Positions 50,676-59,900 of a stretch of DNA of 64,000 nt are shown here, piece by piece. The stretch is taken from the NCBI GenBank assembly GCA_023397675.1, contig JAEWTV010000091.1, positions 31,506 to 95,505 on the forward strand, read 5' to 3'. The number at the start of each line of letters is the position of its first letter. Position 1 is the first letter of the stretch. This DNA is from Bacillota bacterium (GTDB taxonomy: Bacteria > Bacillota > Clostridia > Acetivibrionales > JANLFN01). The translations under genes were made by a program, and so were the position numbers. The notes under the pieces are model-generated. The model saw only the letters and a program-made list of their open reading frames with translations, was not told where the DNA came from and searched no databases.

Positions 50676-51479
50676 TTAGTCTGCAGTAGGATATCCAAAC
50701 ACTATCCTATCCAACCGGTCGTTATTTATTAGCAATACAAGTGCTCGTGCAAGTCCATTCTCAAATTTTTCAGGATCACAGTATATTATCATTGCTTGTG
50801 AATAGTCTGAATACTTGCCTTGCGGCTTGTAACTTTTTAGAACATGCTTAATAGCATTTAGCTCATAATTATCTTCATTACTATCCAACTTATAAACACT
50901 TCTTTCACCAAACTGCTTTATTATATCGCTTACAGTCATCCCAATTTTCAATCCGCAGTCCAACTTAAAACTACTATTCGTTATATCAAACCGTGTAATT
51001 GTATCCTCAGACTTCAGTTCTCTGTCTTTATCATCAATGTTAAATTCGCACACCAAACCATTGTAATCTAAAACCTTAAAATAATAGTAATAATCAGGTT
51101 CGGTAGCGGGAGGATTAACCTTGAACTCATCCATTTTATATGATTTGCCAAAGTCTTTTATTAATTGTTCATATGTAGCACTTAGAACAGGCTTTTTATT
51201 TACATATAAATCAGATTTACCAAACTGCCACGGTTCAGCTACAGGGGTTTTTGTATTTTCATTTACCTTTTCCGGCTTATTAGTCTTTGTATTTGTATCT
51301 GTTATAGCTTTCGTGGATCCATTTAATTTAAATAATCCATCTGATGTCATTTGGATAGTAACATCCGCAGCAGTAGTTTTTTCGGTCTCTTCTGAAGATT
51401 GACTGCATGCAGTCAGACTTAATATAATTGGACAGATTATCAGAAAAGCCTTTAAATTCAATTTTTTATTTATACTCAT
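50676..51479 (-). CDS. Hypothetical lipoprotein
   Basis: About 267 residues from the ATG at 51479 (AGGGG seven bases upstream). The lipobox LSLTACSQ gives a lipidated cysteine near residue 26. A Thr/Lys/Asn-rich linker is followed by a globular domain with LKCGLKIGMTVSDIIKQFGE-type text (DCGLKIGMTVSDIIKQFG). The pattern G-M-x-h-x-D-h-h-x-x-F/L-G recurs in clostridial lipoproteins, but the function is unknown. Confidence 0.8.
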   Translation of the reverse strand: MSINKKLNLKAFLIICPIILSLTACSQSSEETEKTTAADVTIQMTSDGLFKLNGSTKAITDTNTKTNKPEKVNENTKTPVAEPWQFGKSDLYVNKKPVLSATYEQLIKDFGKSYKMDEFKVNPPATEPDYYYYFKVLDYNGLVCEFNIDDKDRELKSEDTITRFDITNSSFKLDCGLKIGMTVSDIIKQFGERSVYKLDSNEDNYELNAIKHVLKSYKPQGKYSDYSQAMIIYCDPEKFENGLARALVLLINNDRLDRIVFGYPTAD

Positions 51480-51580
51480 TAATTTACCCCTGGCTTTCAA
51501 AGAATTAATTATTTACCGAACATTATATTACTTAGACTAAATGTAAGCAATAAAGTTTCATATTACAAGAAAATAATAAA

Positions 51581-51608
51581 GGCTGTTTCAAAAAATTGAA
51601 ACAGCCCT
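51581..51608. terminator. Terminator hairpin
   Basis: GGCTGTTTCAA/TTGAAACAGCC (51581-51591 with 51596-51606), a perfect 11-bp stem with a 4-nt loop, just past the stop of the leftward gene at 51614. Confidence 0.85.
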
Positions 51609-51613
51609 GTTTG

Positions 51614-52183
51614 TTATTCTTTTGCCCACTTATCAAGTTCTTTCATTATTTCGTCATGGGTTTGGTTGCAAATGTCCGGCAGTTTGCCGCCAAAAGCTTC
51701 TCTGGCTTGTCTAAAACCCTCTTCAATGCCTTTTTTAAGTTCTTCTAGCTTGCCTTTATCGCCGCCTGAAAGAGATTTTGCAAAGTCAACAATTCTTTTA
51801 GTTACAGCTTTTACTCCAAACTCACCGTTTTCAGAAATCATTGCCTGTGCTTCGGATACAGCCTGACTGTCAACATTAAGAGTATCTTTTCCAGATAAAA
51901 CATCTTGAGCTTTTTTACCCTGTCTTAGCAAAAGCTTTTCAACAAGGTCCTTAAGATGTCCGGTTGCCCTGTCTGTCTCAGCCCAAAGCCTGTTAATTTC
52001 ATCTGAATTGAGGCCTTTAGCAACAGGCTTGCTGTAGGTAGCGCTCTTTTCTTCAGATTTTCCTATATCAACAACTATTCCGCTTTCATCTTTTGCGGTT
52101 TTTTCGCTTTTGTCATTGGTAGTCTTTTTATCATTGGTTTGATACAGCTTGTCATAGCTTGTACTGCTGACTCCGTTAATCAT
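51614..52183 (-). CDS. Hypothetical helical protein
   Basis: A 189-residue protein from the ATG at 52183 (GGAGGG upstream). The N-terminal 65 residues are hydrophilic, Lys/Thr/Ser-rich and probably disordered (MINGVSSTSYDKLYQTNDKK). The C-terminal part is helical with AVTKRIVDFAKSLSGGDKGK and GFRQAREAFGGKLPDICNQT. This layout occurs in clostridial proteins of unknown function, sometimes near flagellar genes, but no such neighbours are here. Confidence 0.75.
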   Translation of the reverse strand: MINGVSSTSYDKLYQTNDKKTTNDKSEKTAKDESGIVVDIGKSEEKSATYSKPVAKGLNSDEINRLWAETDRATGHLKDLVEKLLLRQGKKAQDVLSGKDTLNVDSQAVSEAQAMISENGEFGVKAVTKRIVDFAKSLSGGDKGKLEELKKGIEEGFRQAREAFGGKLPDICNQTHDEIMKELDKWAKE

Positions 52184-52289
52184 AGATATGCCCTCCATGG
52201 TTTTTTTAGTATAATTCCGTATACAGAATATATCGGCATATCGGTAAAATAGATTAACATTTGTTTTAGCTTTTATAAAATTGCTGGAA

Positions 52290-53087
52290 TTATTTTTTAT
52301 ATGTGACTATCATCCGACTGGAAAGTTTCCTGCCAAGGAAATAAAACATACATCCGAAAAGCTTCTTATGCAGCGGCAGAGGAACATTGGGAGCATATAC
52401 CTTGTCTGCAAATCCTGTCTTTTCCCAGTAAACTCCATCCTGCGATTCATATTCCGTCCCCGGTTTATAGTCCTTGCTCATTCCCCTGAACAAATTAAAA
52501 GGTATCAAAACAGAGCTTTTGGGTGAATGCAGCTTTCCCGAGGAAACATCTTTATAGAATATCTCAGTTATATTGTTAAGTTTTTTCAAGTGTTTTTCTT
52601 TAGGGCGATAATCATTCCAGCTGATTGAACTTAACGCCAATTCATAACAGTGGTTGAAGCCCCAGCCTCTTAGCGTACCTGCCATGAATTTGGTAGCTCC
52701 GCTTGCGCCTACCCCTCCGGTAGTTGAAACAATTAGTGCCTTCTTGTCAAAGTATTTTGGACGATGAAGCATATAACATAGGTGGTCTGTAAAATTCTTT
52801 GCCAACGCTGTGACATACATCTGATAGCAGGTCACTGAGAATATGAGACCGTCGCATTCCTGTATCTTATCCATTATTGGCTGCATGATATTATTATGGG
52901 GACAAGTTGTATGGCCTTTCCGGAAGCAGGAGCTGCAGCCAATACAAAACGGCAGGTTTATATCTTTCAAATGTATTTCTTCAAATTGAGCACTTTTATC
53001 CAATGCCTGAAGCTTTTCCATTATTTTTTCAGTTAATATCCACGTGTTTCCCTTGCGAGGACTTCCGTTAATTATAAGGTATTTCAT
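52290..53087 (-). CDS. Flavodoxin-fold NAD(P)H-dependent oxidoreductase
   Basis: The 265-residue protein has the FMN-binding N terminus YLIINGSPRKGNTWILTEKI, a CxxC-containing loop CIGCSSCFRKGHTTCPHNNI characteristic of the iron-sulfur-flavoprotein-like / NADPH-dependent FMN reductase group, and GLIFSVTCYQMYVTALAKNF for the second flavin loop. The regulator gene lies 1 bp upstream, so both belong to one TetR-controlled unit. Confidence 0.88.
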   Translation of the reverse strand: MKYLIINGSPRKGNTWILTEKIMEKLQALDKSAQFEEIHLKDINLPFCIGCSSCFRKGHTTCPHNNIMQPIMDKIQECDGLIFSVTCYQMYVTALAKNFTDHLCYMLHRPKYFDKKALIVSTTGGVGASGATKFMAGTLRGWGFNHCYELALSSISWNDYRPKEKHLKKLNNITEIFYKDVSSGKLHSPKSSVLIPFNLFRGMSKDYKPGTEYESQDGVYWEKTGFADKVYAPNVPLPLHKKLFGCMFYFLGRKLSSRMIVTYKK

Positions 53088-53088
53088 A

Positions 53089-53664
53089 CTATTGCCTCCC
53101 TAACGTATTATCTATAATAATATCTATAAAAGTATCCCTATCTGTCTTAGTATTGAAATCAAGCTGGAAAAGCTCCTTGCTCAAATCTCTTCTGAGAAAT
53201 AATACCTGCAATATTGATGTCAGGGCAAATACAAGGATCTTTTTATCCCTATCCGACATATTATTGCCACTTAAGCCCGATAAAAAGCCCTGAACTGTTT
53301 TCATTGTATTATCAAAAATCCGAGGTTTTATATGGTCGCTCAAAATAGATATCCTCGAAACAGAAGGGTTCTCAATCAGAAAATCAGCAACCTCTTTGGC
53401 TGTCGCTTTTAACCTGCCTATTGCGCTTAATTCTTCATTCGCAGCGGGCTTGAATTTTGTTATTACAGTACCGATTATTCTTTGAACACAGATTTCTATC
53501 AGGTTTTCCTTGGTTTGGAAGTAATAATTTACCAAGCCTATACCTACGCCTGCTTTTTCAGCAATAGTTCTGGTAGTAATCGTTTCAATAGCCCCGTTGC
53601 TGTTATTGATGAGGCCTATGGTAACATCTATAATTTTTTGACGTACATCCTCACTGCTCTTCAT
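53089..53664 (-). CDS. TetR-family transcriptional regulator
   Basis: About 191 residues from the ATG at 53664, directly after GGGAGG; the longer frame to 53703 lies over the operator. The N-terminal HTH reads TTRTIAEKAGVGIGLVNYYF and is followed by a ligand-binding helical domain. It is co-transcribed with the oxidoreductase and probably represses its own promoter through the dyad at 53679-53703. Confidence 0.9.
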   Translation of the reverse strand: MKSSEDVRQKIIDVTIGLINNSNGAIETITTRTIAEKAGVGIGLVNYYFQTKENLIEICVQRIIGTVITKFKPAANEELSAIGRLKATAKEVADFLIENPSVSRISILSDHIKPRIFDNTMKTVQGFLSGLSGNNMSDRDKKILVFALTSILQVLFLRRDLSKELFQLDFNTKTDRDTFIDIIIDNTLGRQ

Positions 53665-53678
53665 TTTTACCTCCCACT

Positions 53679-53736
53679 GAACACCGTTTTGAACACTGTT
53701 CAATTATATTATATGTTGTATCCTGGAGCAAGTCAA
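53679..53736 (-). promoter_or_regulatory. Promoter and TetR operator of the oxidoreductase unit
   Basis: On the minus strand TTGACT (53731-53736), a 17-bp spacer and TATAAT (53708-53713). The perfect 15-bp palindrome TTGAACACTGTTCAA (53689-53703) overlaps the predicted +1, and a second half GAACACCGTT (53679-53688) repeats the motif one turn away. This is an autoregulatory arrangement. Confidence 0.8.
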
Positions 53737-53749
53737 TGAATTACATGTT

Positions 53750-53764
53750 GAGGTTTGAATCCTC
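53750..53764 (+). repeat. T-arm-like fossil F
   Basis: GAGGTTTGAATCCTC followed by a TTTTTGCATTAAAAAA spacer and a bidirectional terminator. It is a short, drifted relative of the T-arm ends of the dispersed repeats. Confidence 0.5.
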
Positions 53765-53783
53765 ACCCTATTTTTGCATTAAA

Positions 53784-53818
53784 AAAGGTACCAACCCATT
53801 GCCCAAGTTGGTACCTTT
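53784..53818. terminator. Bidirectional terminator
   Basis: AAAGGTACCAAC/GTTGGTACCTTT (53784-53795 with 53807-53818), a perfect 12-bp stem. Confidence 0.8.
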
Positions 53819-53927
53819 GTTTTAATTTGCTCAATTTAATGCTGTTGCTTCTCAAAGACATATTTTGGTTTTTAAAGAATCACAATAACTCGTGCCAATT
53901 TTAATATATCTGCATCATTGAGTTTAA

Positions 53928-54347
53928 TTAATTTATTTCTGCCTGCTCCACAGCATTTTCCACCGCCTTAAGATGTGCTTTGGATGTTAGAGTCGCACCG
54001 CTGATAACGTCAACTTTTAATGATTGGGATTCAATTACTCTGTTGAACAAATCATTTATAGAAAGCCTATTTCTTAACTCGGATGTTTGTTTTTCGTTAG
54101 CCAATGAACCCTCAGTTATCTTGATTTTGGTAACAGCCCCCGAATCTACACTCACCTCAACCGCAGCATTTCTCAAACCTTCCTTTTTACCACGGTAAGC
54201 ACCAGCATAGACACCGTCATGAAGCTTTTTAAAATCCACATCAGCGATGACCATATTTTTAAGTTCGTTGCGCCCCGGAGCTGTGAAGGCAACTGCTGCA
54301 CCCAGTCCCAATGCAATCACACCGACAATTGACAGTATTATAACCAC
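53928..54347 (-). CDS. FMN-binding domain protein, membrane anchored
   Basis: The 139-residue protein has an N-terminal hydrophobic anchor (about 1-22, IILSIVGVIALGLGAAVAFT) and one FMN_bind domain with YRGKKEGLRNAAVEVSVDSG and the flavinylation motif DVISGATLTSKAH, where the threonine would carry covalent FMN. The GTG start follows AGGGGAAA. It is probably an extracytoplasmic electron carrier. It lies 44 bp after a TetR gene on the same strand and is likely controlled by it. Confidence 0.88.
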   Translation of the reverse strand: MVIILSIVGVIALGLGAAVAFTAPGRNELKNMVIADVDFKKLHDGVYAGAYRGKKEGLRNAAVEVSVDSGAVTKIKITEGSLANEKQTSELRNRLSINDLFNRVIESQSLKVDVISGATLTSKAHLKAVENAVEQAEIN

Positions 54348-54391
54348 TTTGATTTCCCCTTTCGCTCTTTGACATTATTATAAAAACCATA

Positions 54392-54991
54392 CTACATTTT
54401 AGCCACTGAATTACTTTTACCATCGACCAGACCTTTAATTGTAAACTCAGTCAGGTAGATCATAACCTGAGGAAAATACCGTAGTCCGATTTCCTCCTTA
54501 TGGGTATCAACAGTTATAATTGCTGTGAAAATTGCCATAATCATCTCACAGTCAATATCACTCCTCATTTTCCCTTCAGCCTGCCATTTTTTTATTATCT
54601 CTAAAAAATCGCTGTACATAAAGTCAAGACGTTCAAGGCCATTATCTTCACGGAAATGCTGCTCTATTTTGTTGAATACATCCTTGTTATACCATTCCTT
54701 TAGAATTGGGTTTGAATTCATACCTTTAAAATTCAATGACATTATTTCTCTTACTAAAGTCAGCGGGTCTTGATTCAGGTCAATTGATTCCATAATGCTT
54801 TTCTTGAGCTTATCGTTTTCTTCCATATATATTGCCATGAATAGCTCCTCTTTAGAGGAGTAGTAATTATAAAAAGTACCTGTCCCGATTCCGGCAGTTT
54901 TTGTGATATCTGATACATTGGTATCCTTAAAGCCCTTGGAACTAAACAGTTGTTTTCCGCAATCAAATATGTCAGTTTTCGTATTTTTCAA
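54392..54991 (-). CDS. TetR-family transcriptional regulator
   Basis: The 199-residue protein has an N-terminal HTH (FKDTNVSDITKTAGIGTGTFYNYYSSKEEL) and a helical effector domain. It heads a two-gene unit with the FMN-binding protein. A perfect 11-bp dyad lies in its promoter region, suggesting autoregulation. Confidence 0.92.
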   Translation of the reverse strand: MKNTKTDIFDCGKQLFSSKGFKDTNVSDITKTAGIGTGTFYNYYSSKEELFMAIYMEENDKLKKSIMESIDLNQDPLTLVREIMSLNFKGMNSNPILKEWYNKDVFNKIEQHFREDNGLERLDFMYSDFLEIIKKWQAEGKMRSDIDCEMIMAIFTAIITVDTHKEEIGLRYFPQVMIYLTEFTIKGLVDGKSNSVAKM

Positions 54992-55024
54992 CCAATAGTC
55001 CTCCCATATAACTATTATAATCTA

Positions 55025-55084
55025 TGTGAATGAATTATTTTTTATTCATTCACATTTTATCATTAACTTATTTTACTCGTCAAG
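55025..55084 (-). promoter_or_regulatory. Promoter region and TetR operator
   Basis: A perfect inverted repeat TGTGAATGAAT/ATTCATTCACA (55025-55035 with 55044-55054) lies just downstream of a minus-strand TTGACG (55079-55084) and TAAAAT about 18 bp further on. Its position fits a repressor site for the TetR protein. Confidence 0.7.
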
Positions 55085-55130
55085 TACTTTTGGCAGTTTT
55101 TAACATAATGGAGAAAATAGATTAATATAA

Positions 55131-55144
55131 GAGGATTCGAACCC
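55131..55144. repeat. T-arm-like fossil G
   Basis: GAGGATTCGAACCC followed by TGTTTTGGGGCATAAAAAAT and a terminator, the same fossil-plus-terminator layout as at 56628. Confidence 0.5.
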
Positions 55145-55157
55145 TGTTTTGGGGCAT

Positions 55158-55189
55158 AAAAAATACCGCTTAGGTAAGCGGTATTTTTT
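55158..55189. terminator. Bidirectional terminator
   Basis: AAAAAATACCGCTTA/TAAGCGGTATTTTTT around a minimal loop, 24 bp past the stop of the leftward lipoprotein gene. Confidence 0.85.
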
Positions 55190-55212
55190 AATCTGTATTC
55201 TTTAACCCATTA

Positions 55213-56559
55213 TCACGGACCGGTTCCAATGCTCTCAATTCTCCAGCCGCTTTTCTCGGATTCCTTTTTTAACATTATGAATCTTGACTGTACTCCATCA
55301 TCAGAGGTTATCACTTTTTTAAATCTAAAATCTATTGTGGCTTCATACTCAACAACTCCTGCAGGGTTATCAATACCTTTCATATTTCTTATTTTAATTA
55401 ACTTTACCGATTTTACATTCTGATCCCCGTCAACGTAAGCATTCTTAAAATCTTTATTAAACAGATTGTTATTATTCATATTCATAGCAAGAAAGTCACT
55501 TATATACTTCCGCGACATACACGCATACATCATCTTATCATCATGTTTGTCCATTGCGTTAAAATATTGTTTTATAATGTCCTCAGGGCTCATTTTGGAC
55601 AGCTTGATTTCTAATTCATTATTATAATTAATATAATCTGCAACCCAGCTGTCCCAACCTTTACCGGTTATATCCTCAAGGCTTTTTCTATCAAGAGAGC
55701 AGGCAAAACATCTATGTCTTCCGGCATCTATAAAGGCTCCGATAATTTCGTTGCCGTATCTCAAAACAATACCGCGTGCATTCGCCATTGGATTTATGTT
55801 TTCCGGCATAGGCTCTCTAAGCCTATACATATCCACATCTACGGTCTTGCCAAGATATTTACCGTAATCAAGCCCTATTTTTTTAGAAAGTTCATTGTTA
55901 TATGCCCAGTATATCTTAACAGGATACTCCCCAGCATCATGCTTAAGATTTGAAGGAAGAGTTTCTTTTACTGTGTTTATTTTGTAATCTATAGTCCAGT
56001 TATATTTTTTAAATAGCTCTACAGCTTTATTATCCAAGTTTGTAGTAAAATTGTTGTACTCGTTAAAATCATCTATATACCTGAAAAATGTGAAACCGGG
56101 ATCATAGTTTTTACCATCAATATTTATATATCCAACACCAAATGCGGGGTCATCAAAAGAAAACTTGATTTCCTTTTTATCTCCTTTCTGTGTAACAAAA
56201 AGCAATGAGTTTCCCTTAGAAGCCATTCCGCTCATATTTCTAATTTTTGATTCATCAGTTATTAATTCACTTTTTCCTATCATTGTTAATATATCAGATA
56301 AGATCTTACCGTCTTTGATTCGAATGAGCTCTTCTCCGGATACACCATCCAAAGCATATTTTATTTCAATCTCCGAGGTATCCTTATATAATTCTTCAAA
56401 TCCAGGAATTGCAGAGTTCTTTATTTCATTTGCACTTTTTTGCGCAGTTCCCTCGATGGTTTTTTGCAGATTGATTTCTTCGGTCTTTTTAGCGCTACAG
56501 CCTGCTGCTATAATAAGGATTGAAATTATAATGCATAGGGATAAAACTTTTTTAACCAT
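55213..56559 (-). CDS. Lipoprotein with DUF4829-like C-terminal domain
   Basis: A 448-residue exported lipoprotein: signal KKVLSLCIIISILIIAAGCS with C21 lipidated. The middle (about 50-330) is of unknown fold. The last 120 residues (SPEDIIKQYFNAMDKHDDKM .. GVVEYEATIDFRFKK .. GWRIESIGTGP) follow the DUF4829 / NTF2-like pattern of Gram-positive envelope proteins. Monocistronic. Confidence 0.82.
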   Translation of the reverse strand: MVKKVLSLCIIISILIIAAGCSAKKTEEINLQKTIEGTAQKSANEIKNSAIPGFEELYKDTSEIEIKYALDGVSGEELIRIKDGKILSDILTMIGKSELITDESKIRNMSGMASKGNSLLFVTQKGDKKEIKFSFDDPAFGVGYINIDGKNYDPGFTFFRYIDDFNEYNNFTTNLDNKAVELFKKYNWTIDYKINTVKETLPSNLKHDAGEYPVKIYWAYNNELSKKIGLDYGKYLGKTVDVDMYRLREPMPENINPMANARGIVLRYGNEIIGAFIDAGRHRCFACSLDRKSLEDITGKGWDSWVADYINYNNELEIKLSKMSPEDIIKQYFNAMDKHDDKMMYACMSRKYISDFLAMNMNNNNLFNKDFKNAYVDGDQNVKSVKLIKIRNMKGIDNPAGVVEYEATIDFRFKKVITSDDGVQSRFIMLKKESEKSGWRIESIGTGP

Positions 56560-56627
56560 TGTACACCTCTGTTTTATATGATTACATTATTAGACACAAG
56601 TTATGAGTAAAAGTTTCATATTTGGGA

Positions 56628-56643
56628 AGGTTCGAATCCTCTT
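56628..56643 (+). repeat. T-arm fossil H, inverted copy of the tRNA-Arg T arm
   Basis: AGGTTCGAATCCTCTT at 56628-56643 is the exact reverse complement of 56706-56721 inside tRNA-Arg(CCT). The two arms face each other across the tRNA terminator. Confidence 0.75.
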
Positions 56644-56659
56644 CCTGTTTTTATGCAAA

Positions 56660-56693
56660 AAGAAATACCGCTCCTGCTGGAACGGTATTTCTT
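56660..56693. terminator. Bidirectional terminator of tRNA-Arg(CCT)
   Basis: AAGAAATACCG/CGGTATTTCTT with a 12-nt loop and A/T tracts on both sides. Confidence 0.85.
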
Positions 56694-56695
56694 TT

Positions 56696-56772
56696 TGGTG
56701 CGCCTAAGAGGATTCGAACCTCCGGCCTGCGGTTTAGGAAACCGTCGCTCTATCCTGCTGAGCTATAGGCGC
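56696..56772 (-). tRNA. tRNA-Arg (anticodon CCT)
   Basis: Acceptor GCGCCTA/TAGGCGC, discriminator A, CCA encoded (plus TGG at 56696-56698), D arm GCTC..GAGC, anticodon loop TTCCTAA with CCT at 56736-56738 on the minus strand and T arm GGAGGTTCGAATCCTCT. 77 nt with CCA. Confidence 0.95.
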
Positions 56773-56958
56773 ATTTTGAGAACGAATATTAGTATACATG
56801 AATTCCTAGTATTTTTCAAGAGTATTTTTATGCCCCCAGTTGTAATTAATGGTGCTTTCGCAACGTTTGGGATAAACTTCCGAGCGGGTTTTTCCGATAT
56901 ATATATTATATATTACGCATTTTTAAACACCATTAAACATATATTTGGGGGAATACAA

Positions 56959-59900
56959 ATGAAAAGGCATAAAGTCCTCAGACTGTTACTTTCAGTCGTT
57001 ATAATAATCAGTTCAATGGCAGGTATGACACTATCTTCTTATGCAGCAGATGACCTGAATTTGCAAGCTGCGAAGCTGGCGCCAAATACAGATACTCAGG
57101 TAAAACTGACCTGGAACTCAGTCCCCAATACAAGATTCTATGCTATATACAAAAACACCAGACTTGTACAAACAATAGACACCGAACAAGTACAGGACTC
57201 TCTGACATATACAGCTACAGGCCTTACTCCACAAACAACCTACGATTTTGTGGTGCAGGCATTAAGAGTAGATAATAGCACAATAGCTACCGACAACAAC
57301 TCCCGTCAGGTTACAACCGATGCAATGCTTTCCCCTTCTATAACGGGTGTTGTTTATGACATGAACAGGAACATGGTGGGCGTTTCTTATGTGGGAAATT
57401 CCCTTGCTGCACAAAATGCAAAACTTGTTGTCACCACCGACTCCGTCCCTGTTGTTCCTTCAGTGACATCCACAACAATTACAGGGAATCAGATTTCAGC
57501 GACCTTCACTGCGGCGCCTACCAATGGCAGCAATATAAACATTTCGCTTACAACCTTCGATTCATTAGACAATAGCGGAAATCCCTTACATCAATCAGGC
57601 GCTGTAACAGGTACTATTAAAGCTCTCAGTGCACCAACCCTTTCAGTTTCAATGACTAGCGGAACTGCAACCGTTTTATGGCCAGGCTTTGATGACTATG
57701 TCAAATACTTTAACCTGGAAAGATCAAAATTTGCCACTAATTCATGGGAAGCTTGGCAGGTGGTAAATAGCAACATAGCTGACAAATGTACTTCCGTAAC
57801 TGACACTCCTACTGTGCCCGGTACTTACAGGTATAGACTTAATGCGAAGGCAGGAGGCCAGTACAGCGGTTACAGTGCGGTTACACCAAATGCACTTGTG
57901 CCGGGTAAACCAACCGGACTATCCTGCAGTATATCATCAGCCGGAATTGTTCTTGGATGGATAAACAACACAGATAATACTACACCTATTGAGGTAATGA
58001 AATCAACCGATGGTACTACCTTTGCATCAATTGCACAGCTTGGCCCATCTGCCACCACTTATATTGACAGCAGCAGTACAACAATAGGTTCAACATATTA
58101 TTACTATGTAAGAGCCCTTAATGATACCAGCTTGCTCCCAACAGATATAGTCAGCATTACAGTCAGCAACCCATCAAATCCATCAAACCTCAAACTGACC
58201 ATAATATCCTCCTCACAGGTGGATTTAAGCTGGACTGATAATGTAACAAACGAGCAGGGATTTATAATAGAAAAAAAGATAGGAACCGGTTCATATACCC
58301 AAATAGCAACCGTTCCGGCAAATACAACCAGCTACTCCGACAAAACAGTTACCCCGGGCAACACCTATTCCTACAGGGTTTGTGCATATAATTCACTTAA
58401 CAATTCCGGGTATACCAATGAGGTATCGTGTAAAACAACAGACCTTGCGGTCCCGAATTTCCTTGAAATAATACAGGTTTCCGCATCTCAGCTGGATTTG
58501 TCGTGGAGTTATCCTTTTGCAGCCAGATATACCACCGTTATAGAATACAGACCTGATAGCTCCAATACATGGAGCATACTGGCCACAGTACCTAATACTT
58601 CAGATACCAAATACAGCCACACAGGCCTTACACCAAACACAAAGTACTATTACAGAATACACGCCGTTTCAGGCAGCGATATTCAATCCTCCATTTACCC
58701 TAATAATGGAGGGCTGGGCAAAGGTGCATACACCTTTATGAATACGCCTGTAATAACCAATATTCTTCAGCCTGCCTTGAACCAGGCGACAATCAACTGG
58801 ACAGATACAAATTCCAACGAAACCGGCTATTCCATAGAACGTAAAAGTGATGGTGAAAACTATGGCGTTGTTACTGTAACCGGGCCAAATGTCACGAGCT
58901 GGACAGATAAAAACCTCCGACAGGGTGTAATATATACCTACAGAATAAAGGCAATATGCACCAACAACTCGTCACAATATTCAACTGAAGTATCAACAGA
59001 CAGCAGGTATACAGGAGCACCGTCAAATCTGGCGTTGCATGTTAATCCTGACTATACCGTTAAGCTTACATGGACCGACAATTCAAGTATCGAAGATGAA
59101 TACCAGATTTGGAGGTTGGACAGCAACAGCAGCACCTGGTATAAATGGGCTATTGTCGCTCCTGATACCACCAGTTATATAGACAAGATATCTCCTAATA
59201 TTACCTACAGCTATATGGTAAGGTATCATATAAATTCAACAAATACTGATTCAGCATATTCAAACATGGTGAATACTAATATAAATCAGCCTGCAGCACC
59301 AAGTTATTTGAATTATTCCCTGTATAACAACAATGCCTCTCTGGTATTAACCTGGGGTGATATGTCTTCTAACGAAAGCGGATTTAAAATAGAAAGAAGA
59401 ACCGGTTATGGCGGTACGTGGACACAGATTGCATCTGTAACTTCGGGGGTAACCTGGTATTATGACACCAATCTTGCTCCAAACACACAATATTTTTACA
59501 GGGTAAAATCATTCCTTGGAGATTATTCGGCAACCAGCTATGAGATTGAGGTAAATACAGGTATTACAAGCCCTGTCGACCTGACCTTTGATGCCCCTGC
59601 TTCGGACACAGTGAAGCTTTCATGGGTAAGCAGCGCACCCAATGTTGCAGGGTTCAGGATTGAAAGGCGCTATGCCTCTTCAAGCTCTACCTATACCTTA
59701 CTTGCAACAGTTTCAAAGGATACTAAATCATATGTTGACCAAAGTACAGTTTCAAACACGCAATATGTTTACCGGGTCGGTGCTTATACGGCAACCGGTG
59801 TTATTTCATACTCAGGAGAAGTAACTGTAAGCACAAAAAGTACCAGGTATTTTGACGACGTTGGTTATGGACATTGGGCATGGACGGCTGTTCAAAACCT

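Noticed and set aside
56653..56958. N-terminal extension of the FN3/SLH protein frame from 56653
   Set aside because: It reads antisense through tRNA-Arg(CCT) (text RLRGFEPPACGLGNRRSILL is a classic tRNA artefact). The signal peptide and ribosome binding site place the start at 56959.
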